DNA from: CADAWZ01 sp045114665
GTDB lineage: Bacteria; Vulcanimicrobiota; CADAWZ01
Length of the DNA: 5,359 bases
NCBI GenBank assembly: GCA_045114665.1
Contig: JBGUKW010000060.1
Span: forward strand, 1 to 5,359
Reading direction: 5' to 3'
Part shown: positions 5,256 through 5,359 of the stretch, in pieces
How positions within the stretch are numbered: position 1 is the first letter of the stretch
Layout: every line of letters starts with the position of its first letter
Translations under genes and position numbers: made by a program
Notes under the pieces: generated by a model
Told to the model about the DNA's origin: nothing
The model's database searches: none
Seen by the model: only the letters and a program-made list of their open reading frames with translations

Positions 5256-5359
5256 TTGACATACTCCCCATAAATTTATGGGATTCTGGGATATTAACGA
5301 ACCTTGCCTCCATTTTAAATTAGAGGTCTTATGAGTTCTCTCCACAATGGTTGATGCCC
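5256..5359 (-). mobile_element. Right end of an IS200/IS605-family element (partial)
   Basis: Read on the minus strand, the sequence ends with a perfect palindrome CCCATAAATTTATGGG (5267-5282) followed by GAGTATGTCAA. A subterminal hairpin and a GGGGAGTATGTCAA-like tip are typical of right ends in IS605/IS1341-type elements. The preceding sequence resembles the 3' end of tnpB. Such elements move as single strands, with TnpA recognising the hairpin, and they leave no target duplication. The outer boundary is placed near 5256-5258. The rest of the element, including any tnpA, lies to the right of the window. Confidence 0.72.
5329..5359 (-). CDS. tnpB: C-terminal end of a TnpB-like RNA-guided nuclease (5' partial)
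   Basis: The minus strand at the window edge reads G-I-N-H-C-G-E-N-S followed by TAA (5329-5331). This resembles the frequent GINACGE-type tail near the C-terminus of TnpB proteins of IS605-type elements. Only nine residues are visible, so the assignment rests mainly on the element end 50 bases downstream. Some TnpB proteins continue further past this motif, so an early stop or frame disruption is possible. Whether the enzyme is intact cannot be judged here. Confidence 0.45.
   Translation of the reverse strand, partial: GINHCGENS

Larger units (their letters stand above)
5236..5359 (-). ncRNA. Probable TnpB-associated omega-RNA (reRNA) 3' part with guide
   Basis: In IS200/IS605 elements the guide RNA overlaps the tnpB 3' end, runs to the right end of the element and takes its guide from the adjoining host DNA. 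Here the scaffold would cover about 5256-5359, including the 16-bp palindrome. The guide would be TTTAAACGGAAATCAATTTT (minus strand of 5236-5255). This is inference from family architecture; expression and the exact boundary are not shown by the sequence. Confidence 0.35.

Overview
The window is AT-rich (roughly 30% G+C by eye, with long A and T runs) and has strong Shine-Dalgarno sites and simple intrinsic terminators. This fits a low-GC anaerobe such as a Brachyspira/Treponema-type spirochaete, a Fusobacterium or a low-GC Firmicute/Negativicute. No marker gene decides between them. The two lipoprotein signal peptides have Thr at lipobox -3, which is weakly reminiscent of the relaxed spirochaetal lipobox.

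Layout, left to right. (1) 1-948, + strand: the 3' portion of a TerF-type tellurium/stress-resistance gene (end of a TerD domain, then a von Willebrand A domain). It runs in from outside the window and ends at a clear terminator. (2) 1024-3255, + strand: a two-gene operon with its own sigma70-type promoter and terminator. It encodes two paralogous secreted lipoproteins built from short Cys-Asn-Gly repeats and separated by Asn/Met/Gly-rich linkers. The larger one also carries the N-terminal module typical of GLUG/beta-helix surface proteins. (3) 3265-3350: a decayed DNA-level copy of the vWA part of terF, just beyond the lipoprotein terminator. That terminator shares its stem with the terF terminator, so the lipoprotein operon lies between repeated ter-associated sequence. 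(4) 3407-4972, - strand: a tandem duplication of about 0.79 kb carrying two ~85% identical flavodoxin-fold proteins with a four-Cys cluster. Each copy has its own upstream region, and these regions have diverged: a perfect 19-bp palindrome sits before one copy, and tandem 18-bp repeats lie upstream of the other. (5) 5007-5255: AT-rich sequence with no convincing gene. (6) 5256-5359, - strand: the right end of an IS200/IS605-family element, with the last codons of a probable TnpB and the likely omega-RNA scaffold. Its guide would be read from host DNA at 5236-5255.

How the parts relate: the lipoprotein operon (+) and the flavoprotein pair (-) converge on 3186-3473, with a terminator for each direction. 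Nothing here shows a functional pathway joining TerF, the lipoproteins and the flavoproteins. The common theme is duplication (lipoproteins, flavoproteins, the terF remnant, terminators), which suggests a plastic accessory region next to a transposable element. I do not see a clearly new multi-gene system. The most unusual items are the repeat-lipoprotein pair, the terF fragment beyond a shared terminator, and the regulatory divergence of the flavoprotein duplicates.
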